NCBI RefSeq assembly: GCF_002250055.1
Contig: NZ_CP018866.1
Location: forward strand, 543,501 to 607,500
Origin: Sutcliffiella cohnii
Lineage (GTDB): Bacteria; Bacillota; Bacilli; Bacillales; Bacillaceae_I
Direction of reading: 5' to 3'
Length of the DNA stretch: 64,000 nucleotides
Within the stretch, counting starts at the first letter, position 1; each line of letters starts with the position of its first letter. The notes under the pieces were generated by a model. The model searched no databases, had not been told where the DNA came from, and saw only the letters and a list, made by a program, of their open reading frames with translations. The position numbers and the translations under genes were made by a program. This document shows, in pieces, positions 50,962-60,496 of this stretch.

Positions 50962-53900
50962 TCACTCAGTAGATACGGATGGGTCTGCTTGTTCTTTTAC
51001 TGGGTTGACTTGTAGGAAGTTTGCTTCTAGGTTGTTTAATAGTTGTGTAATTTCATTTGCTTCCTCTATTTGATTCGTACTTAATAGTGCTTCTTTATAT
51101 TTTGTTAATAGTTCTTGTACGTCACGTTTTCCGTCATTGGAAAGTGGCTGGATTGCTACTTTTGCTCCTTTTGCGATACGACGTTGAAGTGCTTCTTTCG
51201 TTAGTCCTACTTCTGGTTGTTGTCTTAAATAAACGACTCCACCTGTCATACCCGCACAAATCCATGGTCCAGGATCTCCAAGGACTAATCCTCTACCGTT
51301 TGTCATATATTCGAAAGCAAATCCTTTTATATTTGCATTAACTCCTAAGTTTCCAGCTTCATTTTCTGGAATTGGGGAAGTAACTTTACCACCGATAATC
51401 ATATCAGCACCGGATAAACGAATGCCCGCTCGAGCGTCTGCATTCCCTTGCACAATAAGTGTCCCTTTTTGAGCACCGTAACCAAAACCTTTTCCAACCG
51501 ATCCATTTACACGTTTACCGTGACTTCCAACTGCTTTTAAAATCGTAATATTCCCACCAAAAGCAGTTTTACCGATTCCATCTTGGGCGCCACCTTCTAC
51601 TAAAATGTTAATCCCTTCTGAATTATACGATCCGAGTCCATTACCTGGAATGGAGCCATCTTTGTATGAAAGTTTAATATCTCCTAATTCAACGTAAGAC
51701 CCGTCTAGACGATTTCTTACTCGATGACAAGAAACACGACTTCCGAGGACCCTTTGTTCAGAAGTGATAGAAGAGAACTCTCGAGAGTTAAACAGCTCTT
51801 CCTCTTGATAATCTAAATACTCTGCACCAGCTGCAACTAATAGCTTCTTCTCCTCTAAGCTAGCTGCTACTTCTTTTTGAGCTATTTGAGGTACATCTAG
51901 TACCGTTAATAGTGGTGTTAAATTTATACTTTCAAGTCCGCGTGTTTGTTCTAATAAATCGGAGCGGCCTACGATATCTTGTAAGTTTTTAAATCCTAAA
52001 GAACCAGTTAAAGCTTTTAACTCCTCGCCGAACGCTGTGAATAGATTCATAAGACCTTGCACAGCTAAATCACTTTGACGTGGAACGAAACGTCTTAAAC
52101 CATGCTCTTTCGCTTGAGCTTCTGATTCAATTTGAGTTGCAATTCCAACATGACAAGTATCTAAATGGCAGCCACGGCAAGTTGTACAACCAATCGCAAT
52201 CATTGATAAAGTACCAAAACCAATTCGATTCGCACCAAGTAACATTACTTTAATGACATCCATTGCACTTTTAATTCCGCCATCTCCCCAAATTTCAACT
52301 TCATTTCGAAGTCCAGCTTCTAATAAAGCGTTATGGGCTGCTTTTACTCCAATTTCAACAGGTAAACCAACGTATTGTAAAGCGTGAATTCTGGCAGCAC
52401 CTGTTCCACCATCGAACCCACTAATCGTGATAATATCGGCACCCGCTTTAGCGATACCAACTGCGATTGTGCCGATGTTAGGAACAACGGGAACTTTTAC
52501 AGAAACTTTTGCTTGGTCATTTGCAGTTTTTAACTCTGCAATCATCTGTGCTAAGTCTTCAATTGAATAAATATCATGATTATTTGAAGGAGAAATTAAA
52601 TCTGAACCTATCGTTGCATTTCTCGCTTCAGCAATTTTAGCTGTTACTTTTGATCCAGGTAAATGTCCACCTTCTCCAGGTTTTGCACCTTGACCAATTT
52701 TTATTTCTAACAGGTTTGAAGAGTTTAATAGTTCAGCATTAACACCGAAGCGTCCAGATGCAACTTGTTGACCACGTGATTTTGGATATTTTCCGAGCAT
52801 ATCCTTTATTTCTCCACCTTCACCGTTTAAGCTGATCATATTAAGTTTATCAGCCGCTTCAGCGTAAGCTCTAAAAGCTATTTCGTTTTGTGAACCGAAT
52901 GACATCGAGGAAATAACAAACGGTAGACTATGTTCTCCAACAGATATATTTACTTTCTGTGGTTCGATAGGCTTGTTGCTTTCCTTTAAATCAGTTAAGT
53001 GTCTAATGGTAGTCGGATTATTCGTTTCTTGTTCGTTTAGTTTTTCACGGAAATCATTGTAATTTCCAGACTTCGCTACGTCACCGATTGCTTTCCATAT
53101 TCTTGGGAATAAGTGAAAGGACTTACCTGGACGAGCTTGTTCATTTTGGAAATCTTGCATTCTTTCTTTTGCGTCCTCTAATAAAGAATGAAAATTATAA
53201 CCTAATTGATCAGAACCTAAAAAGTTAACAATTCTTAAAGACTTTGCAATGTCATCGTGTAATCCGATCGAGGAGAAGAGACGCCCATATCCTCTTAGTT
53301 CATGAATGCCGATTGTAGAAATAACTTTTTCTAAACCTTTCGTTAATGCATTATATAAATTTGTCGTCGGTACAACAGAATCTTCGCTTACAGTACCGAA
53401 TAATAAATAAGGGCTAATAACGTTTGCGCCTAATCCAAGTGCTACTATACAGTCATGTAGTGAGCGGATTGCGCCTGAACGTAATAAAATGGAACATTGT
53501 CTTCTTAGTTGTTTTTCTACTAAAGCTTGATCAATAACCGATGTAATTAAATGTGGATCGATCCATAAATGTCCGTTTTGGTGTGCTAACGCATCATCTA
53601 GTATTAACAAAGTTTTTCCGTTTTCAACTGCATGTGTTGCTTCTTCTACTAATCGGTTTAATGCGTTTTCTACACTCTCGCCTTCCTGTGCAACCGTAGG
53701 AAGGAAGTAAGTTAGCTTTTTTGTTGAAAAAATATGTGTTACTTGATCATATGAAGGCTGTTCTAATTCTTTTGCACAAGTAGCACCAGTGTTACCTTCA
53801 ATTAATAATGGTGTTAACAATTCTACCGTGAATGGTGCAGCTTCCTTTTTATTTTGTAATAATGGTCTTGAACCTAATACTGTTCGTGTAGAAAAGTGTT

Positions 53901-55428
53901 CCGTTTCACGATCGCGATCTATCGCTGGATTTGTAACAACAGCAACACTTTCTTTTATAAAATCTGCAATATTCTTTCTTCCATTTGCTATAGCGGCAAG
54001 TGGAACATCATGTCCGAGGGAACGGATAGGTTCAACGCCTTTTTCAGCCATCTGTTCAACTAATTGAATATGTTCACGATCCCACCCAAAAGCAGCATAC
54101 TGCCCATTATGAACTTTTTCTATAGGGGAAACAGAAACTTCATCTGTTAATGCCACTGTATTTAGTCTTGTCGAAAATTGATCGAACGAGAACTTGTTAG
54201 CGAAACGGGTATAAACTTCTTCTTGATATTGTTTGTATTCGTAAACTTTTATCGTGTCACCATTCCATTTTAGGCCGACTTTTTCTCCAGGCGAGAATGG
54301 TTTCGGCTCAGCTGTGAACTCGGAAGTTAGTTTTATTCCTGGTTCAGATGAAAAATAGTAAGTAGATTCTGTTTCTAACATCCAAAGTGGACGAAGACCT
54401 AAAGAATCAAGGCTAAATACTGCCTCATCCCTATAACGTGAAATAATCCCTGCTGGACCTTGTGCAAAGTGACCCCAAGCTTCACGAATATAAGTATATA
54501 AATCTTGTAAATGGGAAGGGTATTGCTTTATTTCATTAATAATTGGTGGAAAAACAATGTCTACTGCTTCAAATAAATTAAAGTTAAATCTATTTATGAA
54601 CGTTTCAATTGTTCTACTTAAGTCTTGAGAGTCGCTACCACCGTTTGTAAGAGGTACACCAAGCATCAGTGCCTCGTCACGAAGTTTGGCGATAGTATTG
54701 ATTTCGCCATTATGACCGAGTACGCTAAACGGTTGCACACGAAAGAAATTTGATAATGTATTAGTGGAATAACGATTATGTCCTAACGTCATAGTAGAGG
54801 CAACGATAGGGCTAGCTAAGTCTTGATAATACTTTGGTAAAATATCACCTGCACCCATCACTTTATAAACTGCGTGATAGTTTGATAGAGAAGCAACGTG
54901 TATTTCATCATTTTTTTCTACATCAATTGTTAATTCGAAAACAACATTTTCTTGAAACTCTTCTGAGGTAGAAAGGAAAGCAACTTGCCAAAATAATGGA
55001 TTTTGTTGTAATGCAATGGGGCCAAGTGCTCTTTCATTTGTTACACTGTCAGACTCGAAAAGTAATTCTAATTCATAAGCTGCCGCTTTTGCTATTATTT
55101 CTTCTTTGGCAGTTTGAGTATCTATGTTTCTATTAATGAAAAAATGCCCAACAATGAAATCGTTGCGGTCTACAAGGTCTGTGTTTAGTGAAGCTTTCAT
55201 AAGTTTTTCTTTCCATAATGCTTTAGGTATGTCGATGTGAATTCCAACACCATCACCTTCACCGTTAATAAACCCAGCACGGTGATTCATTTTAACGAGT
55301 GCGTCAATACAATCATTTATATTTTGTTTTGTTGGGATTTTTTTCTTTTCAATTGCGGATACGATACCACAAGCATCGTGTTCTGCGTGGTGATAATCTT
55401 TAAAATTGCTCGGATTCCAGTTTGTCAT
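50962..55428 (-). CDS. gltA: Glutamate synthase large subunit
   Basis: A 1488-residue enzyme making two glutamates from glutamine and 2-oxoglutarate. Propeptide of 19 residues, then nucleophile C20 (HDACGIVSA) of the Ntn amidotransferase; central domain; FMN-binding synthase domain (GEGGEIKDM, GQGAKPGEGGHLPG, ISGFDGGTGAA); 3Fe-4S cysteines in CTTCRGCHLDTC; C-terminal GxGxG beta helix. Length is normal. No small subunit gene is adjacent, so the electron-delivering partner must be elsewhere. No clear Shine-Dalgarno lies before ATG 55428; a tiny leader frame with a strong site precedes it. Confidence 0.95.
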   Translation of the reverse strand: MTNWNPSNFKDYHHAEHDACGIVSAIEKKKIPTKQNINDCIDALVKMNHRAGFINGEGDGVGIHIDIPKALWKEKLMKASLNTDLVDRNDFIVGHFFINRNIDTQTAKEEIIAKAAAYELELLFESDSVTNERALGPIALQQNPLFWQVAFLSTSEEFQENVVFELTIDVEKNDEIHVASLSNYHAVYKVMGAGDILPKYYQDLASPIVASTMTLGHNRYSTNTLSNFFRVQPFSVLGHNGEINTIAKLRDEALMLGVPLTNGGSDSQDLSRTIETFINRFNFNLFEAVDIVFPPIINEIKQYPSHLQDLYTYIREAWGHFAQGPAGIISRYRDEAVFSLDSLGLRPLWMLETESTYYFSSEPGIKLTSEFTAEPKPFSPGEKVGLKWNGDTIKVYEYKQYQEEVYTRFANKFSFDQFSTRLNTVALTDEVSVSPIEKVHNGQYAAFGWDREHIQLVEQMAEKGVEPIRSLGHDVPLAAIANGRKNIADFIKESVAVVTNPAIDRDRETEHFSTRTVLGSRPLLQNKKEAAPFTVELLTPLLIEGNTGATCAKELEQPSYDQVTHIFSTKKLTYFLPTVAQEGESVENALNRLVEEATHAVENGKTLLILDDALAHQNGHLWIDPHLITSVIDQALVEKQLRRQCSILLRSGAIRSLHDCIVALGLGANVISPYLLFGTVSEDSVVPTTNLYNALTKGLEKVISTIGIHELRGYGRLFSSIGLHDDIAKSLRIVNFLGSDQLGYNFHSLLEDAKERMQDFQNEQARPGKSFHLFPRIWKAIGDVAKSGNYNDFREKLNEQETNNPTTIRHLTDLKESNKPIEPQKVNISVGEHSLPFVISSMSFGSQNEIAFRAYAEAADKLNMISLNGEGGEIKDMLGKYPKSRGQQVASGRFGVNAELLNSSNLLEIKIGQGAKPGEGGHLPGSKVTAKIAEARNATIGSDLISPSNNHDIYSIEDLAQMIAELKTANDQAKVSVKVPVVPNIGTIAVGIAKAGADIITISGFDGGTGAARIHALQYVGLPVEIGVKAAHNALLEAGLRNEVEIWGDGGIKSAMDVIKVMLLGANRIGFGTLSMIAIGCTTCRGCHLDTCHVGIATQIESEAQAKEHGLRRFVPRQSDLAVQGLMNLFTAFGEELKALTGSLGFKNLQDIVGRSDLLEQTRGLESINLTPLLTVLDVPQIAQKEVAASLEEKKLLVAAGAEYLDYQEEELFNSREFSSITSEQRVLGSRVSCHRVRNRLDGSYVELGDIKLSYKDGSIPGNGLGSYNSEGINILVEGGAQDGIGKTAFGGNITILKAVGSHGKRVNGSVGKGFGYGAQKGTLIVQGNADARAGIRLSGADMIIGGKVTSPIPENEAGNLGVNANIKGFAFEYMTNGRGLVLGDPGPWICAGMTGGVVYLRQQPEVGLTKEALQRRIAKGAKVAIQPLSNDGKRDVQELLTKYKEALLSTNQIEEANEITQLLNNLEANFLQVNPVKEQADPSVSTE

Positions 55429-55440
55429 AAATGTTTGGCT

Positions 55441-55476
55441 TCATACTAAGGGATAGAGGGTCCCAAGAAAAGCCAT
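55441..55476 (-). CDS. Possible 11-residue leader peptide of gltA
   Basis: ATG 55476 encodes MAFLGTLYPLV and stops 12 nt before the gltA ATG. AGGAGGTG (55485-55478) lies almost on top of the ATG (3 nt after GGAGG). It holds the only strong ribosome site of the region, so reinitiation at gltA is conceivable. Confidence 0.3.
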   Translation of the reverse strand: MAFLGTLYPLV

Positions 55477-55644
55477 TCACCTCCTGTTAAAGTAATAGGT
55501 TTAGGATTAGGGGGAAAATAAGGAATTTTCAGATACTTTATCATATCACTATATTAAAACAAAATCAATTTCTATACAAAAAAATGTTTAGTTCATACAA
55601 ATAAATATAAAAAAAATGTAACCGTTTTCATGTATATTCAATGA

Positions 55645-55673
55645 AAAAGGACGGTTTTTACCGTCCGTGTTTT
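55645..55673 (-). terminator. hemL terminator or gltA-side hairpin
   Basis: GGACGGT-AAAAA-CCGTCC hairpin with T run on the minus strand. It is upstream of the hemL stop's far side, so it stops read-through in the hemL to gltA direction only if placed as read: transcripts leaving hemL (end 55690) meet it at once. The rest of 55477-55644 is AT-rich and presumably holds the gltA promoter. Confidence 0.75.
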
Positions 55674-55689
55674 GCATAAATATACATTT

Positions 55690-56976
55690 TTATATTTTTT
55701 CAAAAGCTCGTTCTACAGCTTGTAAAGTAAGTTGAATATCTTCTTCCGTATGTGCAGTTGTTAAAAACCAAGCTTCATATTTAGAAGGTGCAAGATTAAT
55801 TCCTTCGTGAAGCATTAATTTAAAGAACTTTGCAAACTTCTCTCCATCTGTATTCTCCGCTTGTTCATAATTAATGACTTTTTCATCAGTAAAATAAATC
55901 GTTAGTGCACCTTTTAATCTATTAATCGTAATCGTAACTCCATATTTTTCTGCTAAGCGTAAAATACCTTCTTCCAAAATTGCTCCTAATTTGTCTAACT
56001 TCTCATAAACACCATCTTGTTTCAGAACTTCTAGACAAGCGATACCAGATAAAATAGAAGCTGGGTTTCCAGCCATTGTCCCTGCTTGGTATGCTGGACC
56101 AAGTGGCGCTACTTTCTCCATAATATCTTTACGTCCACCATACGCTCCAATCGGTAGACCTCCACCAATGATTTTTCCTAGTGCTGTTAAATCTGGCTTT
56201 ACATCAAGTAAATCTTGAGCCCCACCGTACATAAAGCGGAATGCGGTGATAACTTCATCATAAATAACGAGTGCACCAGCTTTATGTGTAAGTTCATTTA
56301 CCTTTTCTAAAAAACCAGGTAGTGGCTCTACGATACCAAAGTTACCAACGATCGGCTCCACTAATACAGCAGCAATTTCATCTCCCCATTTTTCAAGTGC
56401 TTTCTCAAAAGGCTCAATATCATTAAAGGGAACTGTAATAACTTCTTGAGCAATACTTTTTGGAACACCTGCTGAATCAGGAGTGCCTAAAGTTGATGGT
56501 CCAGAACCTGCTGCTACTAATACTAAGTCAGAGTGGCCATGATAACAGCCAGCAAATTTAATGATTTTTGTCCGTCCTGTGTACGCTCTAGCAACACGAA
56601 TCGTTGTCATTACCGCTTCTGTCCCAGAGTTTACAAAACGCACTTTATCCATGGATGGTATTGCTTCTTTTAACATTTTTGCAAATTTCACCTCATGAGG
56701 AGTTGGTGTTCCGTATAAAACACCATTTTCAGCTGCAGTTTTAATCGCTTCTGTAATATGAGGGTGTGCATGACCAGTAATAATTGGTCCATAAGCTGCT
56801 AAATAATCAATATATTTATTGCCGTCCACATCCCAAAAATAAGCACCTTTAGCTCGCTCCATTGTTACAGGAGCACCACCACCAACTGCTTTATAAGAAC
56901 GAGATGGACTATTAACTCCACCTACAATATGTTGTAACGCTTCTTCATGAAGCTGTTCTGATTTTTGAAAATTCAT
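55690..56976 (-). CDS. hemL: Glutamate-1-semialdehyde 2,1-aminomutase
   Basis: A 428-residue PLP enzyme that converts glutamate-1-semialdehyde to 5-aminolevulinate, the haem precursor. PLP lysine in [18 protein letters not shown]; also GGVNSPSR at the N-terminus, [21 protein letters not shown] and [10 protein letters not shown]. Position before bcp and perR identifies it as the counterpart of B. subtilis gsaB, the second aminomutase outside the hemAXCDBL operon. AGGAGG precedes the ATG. Confidence 0.93.
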   Translation of the reverse strand: MNFQKSEQLHEEALQHIVGGVNSPSRSYKAVGGGAPVTMERAKGAYFWDVDGNKYIDYLAAYGPIITGHAHPHITEAIKTAAENGVLYGTPTPHEVKFAKMLKEAIPSMDKVRFVNSGTEAVMTTIRVARAYTGRTKIIKFAGCYHGHSDLVLVAAGSGPSTLGTPDSAGVPKSIAQEVITVPFNDIEPFEKALEKWGDEIAAVLVEPIVGNFGIVEPLPGFLEKVNELTHKAGALVIYDEVITAFRFMYGGAQDLLDVKPDLTALGKIIGGGLPIGAYGGRKDIMEKVAPLGPAYQAGTMAGNPASILSGIACLEVLKQDGVYEKLDKLGAILEEGILRLAEKYGVTITINRLKGALTIYFTDEKVINYEQAENTDGEKFAKFFKLMLHEGINLAPSKYEAWFLTTAHTEEDIQLTLQAVERAFEKI

Positions 56977-57127
56977 ATGTATCCTCCTAAAATGTATTAC
57001 ATCACCATTCTATCATGAATGAATAAATGATGAAAAAGAGTGGGTATCTTGTAAATGAAAATATAGCATATCCCCCTATTAATTCGAGTATATTAAATTA
57101 TTAAAGCATGTCCAATGGGGGATTATA

Positions 57128-57547
57128 ATGCTGTTTTTTATTGTTTTATGTATAGTGGCTCTAGCAATTATCTTTAGTTTTTTACATTTATTTTCGCCAA
57201 ATAGAAGAGATATGAGAGGAATTCCTTACGTATCAAAAGAAACTTTAATACTTTTACTTTTAATATATTTAACATTAGTGATTTCTTTTGCCGTACTTTA
57301 CTGTGTTATTCATCTAAATATACAACCAATTATTACGGAGGGGGGAGAATTGCTAAAGGAAGACTTTTTTTCTACGATGACTACTTCGGTTTATTTTAGT
57401 GCTGTAACAATGTTAACAGTTGGGTATGGGGATGTTACACCAATTGGAATAGGGAGAGGCATCGCTATAATCCAAGCGTTGTTAGGATATGTGATGCCTG
57501 CTGCTTTTGTTGTTAGAATTGTACTAGACTTAGATTATCGTGACTAA
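57128..57547 (+). CDS. Two-helix potassium channel family protein
   Basis: A 139-residue membrane protein with helices at about 1-20, 38-60 and 112-133 and the K+ selectivity filter TVGYGD at 97-102, preceded by a pore helix. No RCK or nucleotide-binding domain is present, so it is a minimal pore. CAATGGGGG lies 5-8 nt before the ATG. The last 4 bp overlap the convergent small gene. Confidence 0.85.
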   Translation: MLFFIVLCIVALAIIFSFLHLFSPNRRDMRGIPYVSKETLILLLLIYLTLVISFAVLYCVIHLNIQPIITEGGELLKEDFFSTMTTSVYFSAVTMLTVGYGDVTPIGIGRGIAIIQALLGYVMPAAFVVRIVLDLDYRD

Positions 57548-57744
57548 TTGTTATTCCTCTGCTGTGAAATTTCACCTTCGTTTAACATCATATTGGCAGC
57601 TTCTAACGCTTTATGTTCATTAACGGAATCAGGGTATTTATTTTCAAAGCTTTCTAACGGTTGTGTAGCGCTATCTTTTGCAATTCCTGTATAATGCGGT
57701 TCTTTTGGTTGAACAACTGACATTTTATCTTTTGATTTTTTCAT
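57544..57744 (-). CDS. Small hydrophilic protein of unknown function
   Basis: A 66-residue soluble protein (MKKSKDKMSVVQPKEPHYTG, ESFENKYPDSVNEHKALEAA, ending SQQRNNN). GGAGGG lies just upstream of ATG 57744; the longer frame starts inside it. No transmembrane segment. Family not recognised, though a conserved Bacillus short protein is plausible. Confidence 0.6.
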   Translation of the reverse strand: MKKSKDKMSVVQPKEPHYTGIAKDSATQPLESFENKYPDSVNEHKALEAANMMLNEGEISQQRNNN

Positions 57745-57883
57745 AATACCCTCCAAACAGTTTATTCTTTTTTAGTTTGTAATGTAAAACGTGATTATAT
57801 GTATAAATGGTTGTATCACCATATTTGAAATTAAAATATGATTACGCTAACCTATAACTATGAAGGACAAGGAGGAATTAAAA

Positions 57884-58354
57884 ATGTCAGTAGAAGTGGG
57901 AAAATTAGCTCCGGATTTTGAATTGCAAACGGAGAAGGGTGAAAAGATTAAATTATCCGATTTTAGAGGGAAAAATGTAGTGCTATATTTTTATCCAAAA
58001 GATATGACGCCAGGGTGTACGACGCAAGCATGTGATTTCCGTGATAAACACGAAGACTTTTCACAGCTGAATACTGTTATTTTAGGTGTCAGCCCAGACC
58101 CGGTAGAGAAGCACCAAAAATTTATCGAAAAACACGGGTTACCTTTCTCACTATTAGTAGACGAAGATCACCAGGTTGCTGAAAACTACGATGTATGGAA
58201 ACTTAAAAAGAACTTTGGGAAAGAGTATATGGGTATTGAACGAAGTACTTTTATTATTAATACAAAGGGTGAAATAGTAAAAGAATGGCGTAAAGTACGT
58301 GTGAAAGATCATGTTGAAGATGCACTTTCGTTTATTAAAGAAAATCTGTCTTAA
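57884..58354 (+). CDS. bcp: Thiol peroxidase of the Bcp/PrxQ type (YgaF)
   Basis: A 156-residue peroxiredoxin that reduces hydroperoxides. Peroxidatic C45 in DMTPGCTTQAC and resolving C50 five residues later, the PrxQ pattern. ATG 57884 has AAGGAGG 7 nt upstream; the longer frame begins before that site. Its place between gsaB/hemL and perR equals B. subtilis ygaF and fits an oxidative-stress role, although no clear Per box was found upstream. Confidence 0.9.
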   Translation: MSVEVGKLAPDFELQTEKGEKIKLSDFRGKNVVLYFYPKDMTPGCTTQACDFRDKHEDFSQLNTVILGVSPDPVEKHQKFIEKHGLPFSLLVDEDHQVAENYDVWKLKKNFGKEYMGIERSTFIINTKGEIVKEWRKVRVKDHVEDALSFIKENLS

Positions 58355-58465
58355 CGAAAATAGCCTATTTTTTAGAAATGGGGCGAATGTCTAAAACGCT
58401 TTAGAGGCTATTTGAGTACTTTATTAGTGTAGGGCATACCTCCTCAGTAGTTGTTTTTATATATA

Positions 58466-58494
58466 GTGTGGAACTCGTTCCACACTTTTTTTTA
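58466..58494 (+). terminator. Terminator
   Basis: AGTGTGGAA-CTCG-TTCCACACTTTTTTTT, about 110 nt after the bcp stop. Confidence 0.8.
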
Positions 58495-58627
58495 TGCCTA
58501 TTTATAAGTATGTTAACATAATTTTACAAGGGTTAAAATGGGAAATGTAGTAACACCAACGTTTCTAGTTTAAATTTCAAAATATAGGGATTTTTATTAA
58601 CTTTAAGGTTATTCCGCCTTTTTTGAA

Positions 58628-58719
58628 ACCCCTTCCATACGAGGAATTTCTGCAATATACTAAGGACGAGTTTTTTTGTGGTATTTTTTGAAAATTTAAT
58701 ACATTCGCATGGAAGGGGT
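58628..58719 (+). promoter_or_regulatory. Ribosome-site-sequestering leader of the AbgT gene
   Basis: ACCCCTTCCAT (58628-58638) is perfectly complementary to ATGGAAGGGGT (58709-58719), which contains the Shine-Dalgarno GGAAGGGG of the following gene. Beyond one mismatch the pairing continues for about four base pairs (CGAG with TTCG). The 70-nt loop between is T-rich. This would block translation unless opened by a ligand, temperature or antisense RNA. The interval 58495-58627 shows no recognised riboswitch. Confidence 0.55.
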
Positions 58720-58725
58720 AAAACA

Positions 58726-60279
58726 ATGGAATCGTCAGAAACGAGTAAACGAGGCTTTTTGGTTCGTTCATTAGATATGATTGAACGTGTCGGTAATAAA
58801 CTTCCTCATCCCGTTACGTTATTCGCAATTTTTGCTTTATTAGTTGTTTTATTTTCAGGGATTTTTGCTAGCTTAGGAGTTCAAGTGGCAGACCCGATTA
58901 ATGAAGGGGAAGTAATTGAGGTTAAAAGCTTAATGTCAAGTGAAGGTATACAGTACATATTTGAAAGTGCTGTTAAAAACTTTACTGGATTTGCGCCACT
59001 TGGCACCGTTCTTGTAACAATGCTAGGTATTGGAATTGCTGAGAGATCAGGGTTAATTAGTGCGGCGTTACGTGGGCTAGTAACTTCTGTCCCTAAACAG
59101 TTAATGACAGCGGCGCTAGTATTCGGTGGTATTATGTCGAGTATGGCTTCTGATGCTGGTTACGTAGTATTAGTTCCTCTTGGGGCAGTATTATTTGCGG
59201 GGCTTGGCAGACATCCTTTAGCAGGTTTAGCAGCCGCATTCGCAGGAGTATCAGCTGGATTTAGTGCAAACTTATTATTAACATCTTTAGATCCACTTCT
59301 TGGTGGTTTAACGATCCAAGCAGCAGAAACTGTTAATCCGGAATACGCTGCAGGCATGAACTATATGATGAACTATTATTTCATGATTGCATCTGTTTTT
59401 CTATTAACGATTGTAGGTACATTTGTTACAGATAAATTAGTTGAGCCTCGTTTAGGTAAATATAAAGGTTCAATCGAAGAAGAAAATATGAGCCATTTAA
59501 AACCTGAAGAGAAAAAAGGTTTATGGTTTGCGTTATTCGCTATTTTAGGTACAGTAGCAGTATTATCATTATTAGTTGTTCCATCTTGGGGACCGTTACG
59601 TGGTGAAGGTGACGTAACAAGCTGGCCATTTTTCCAAGTGTTAGTTCCTATTATACTAATTGTTTTCTTTGTGCCAGGGTTTGTTTACGGTAAAGTAACC
59701 AAGTCAATTAAGGATGATAAAGATGTAGCAAATCAATTATCTGAAACGATGGCAACAATGGGTTCTTATATTGTTTTAGCCTTCGTAGCAGGACAATTCG
59801 TAGCATACTTTAATGAAACGAAATTAGGAACAGTTATGGCAGTAAATGGAGCAGAATTCATTCAAGGATTAGGCTTCTCTGGAGATAACATGTTTTATAG
59901 TATTCTACTAATCTTAATTTTTATATTAGTAGCTGGTATGATTAACTTGTTTATAGGAAGTGCATCTGCAAAATGGGCGATAATGGCACCTGTTTTCGTT
60001 CCGATGATGATGAACTTAGGGTATTCACCTGAACTAACACAATTAGCATATCGAATTGCAGATTCAACGACGAATGTAATTTCTCCACTATTACCATATT
60101 TTGCGATTGTTATCGTGTTTGCTCAAAAATACGATAAAAAGGTTGGTATCGGGACATTAATTTCTACGATGTTACCATACTCTATCTTCTTTACCATTAC
60201 ATGGATTATTATGTTAGTCGTTTGGATGCTAACGGGAGTTCCATTAGGACCGAATGCACCAATTCACTATCCAGGTTAA
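58726..60279 (+). CDS. AbgT family transporter
   Basis: A 517-residue polytopic protein of the p-aminobenzoyl-glutamate transporter family. N-terminal MIERVGNKLPHPVTLFAIFALLVV, GGIMSSMASDAGYVVLVPLG, AAFAGVSAGFSANLLLTSLDPLLGGLT and the second-half SASAKWAIMAPVFVPMM are AbgT signatures, including the two re-entrant hairpins. Known members import PABA-glutamate or export sulfonamides. ATG 58726 is the conserved N-terminus, with GGAAGGGG 7 nt upstream inside a predicted stem. Confidence 0.92.
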   Translation: MESSETSKRGFLVRSLDMIERVGNKLPHPVTLFAIFALLVVLFSGIFASLGVQVADPINEGEVIEVKSLMSSEGIQYIFESAVKNFTGFAPLGTVLVTMLGIGIAERSGLISAALRGLVTSVPKQLMTAALVFGGIMSSMASDAGYVVLVPLGAVLFAGLGRHPLAGLAAAFAGVSAGFSANLLLTSLDPLLGGLTIQAAETVNPEYAAGMNYMMNYYFMIASVFLLTIVGTFVTDKLVEPRLGKYKGSIEEENMSHLKPEEKKGLWFALFAILGTVAVLSLLVVPSWGPLRGEGDVTSWPFFQVLVPIILIVFFVPGFVYGKVTKSIKDDKDVANQLSETMATMGSYIVLAFVAGQFVAYFNETKLGTVMAVNGAEFIQGLGFSGDNMFYSILLILIFILVAGMINLFIGSASAKWAIMAPVFVPMMMNLGYSPELTQLAYRIADSTTNVISPLLPYFAIVIVFAQKYDKKVGIGTLISTMLPYSIFFTITWIIMLVVWMLTGVPLGPNAPIHYPG

Positions 60280-60293
60280 TATAAAGTTAAGCA

Positions 60294-60333
60294 AATCCGT
60301 CTATTTGTTTTTACAAATAGACGGATTTTTTGC
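60294..60333 (+). terminator. Terminator of the AbgT gene
   Basis: AAATCCGTCTATTTGT-TTTT-ACAAATAGACGGATTTTTT, 16-bp perfect stem. Confidence 0.93.
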
Positions 60334-60496
60334 ATTTAAAGGAAAGAACTTGTACCACAACGAAGTAAAAAGGATAAATTTAAAAGCCTATCCTATTTTA
60401 GATCAGTGTACATTAACTTAGAGTTATAGTACTTGGCAAACAGGAAGTTTTTCTAATATGATGGAAGGAGAAGTTAAGAAAAAGGGGATGTTTCAT

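Noticed and set aside
58495..58725. Tetrahydrofolate riboswitch before abgT
   Set aside because: The conserved core of that class is not visible; only the simple anti-Shine-Dalgarno pairing is supported.
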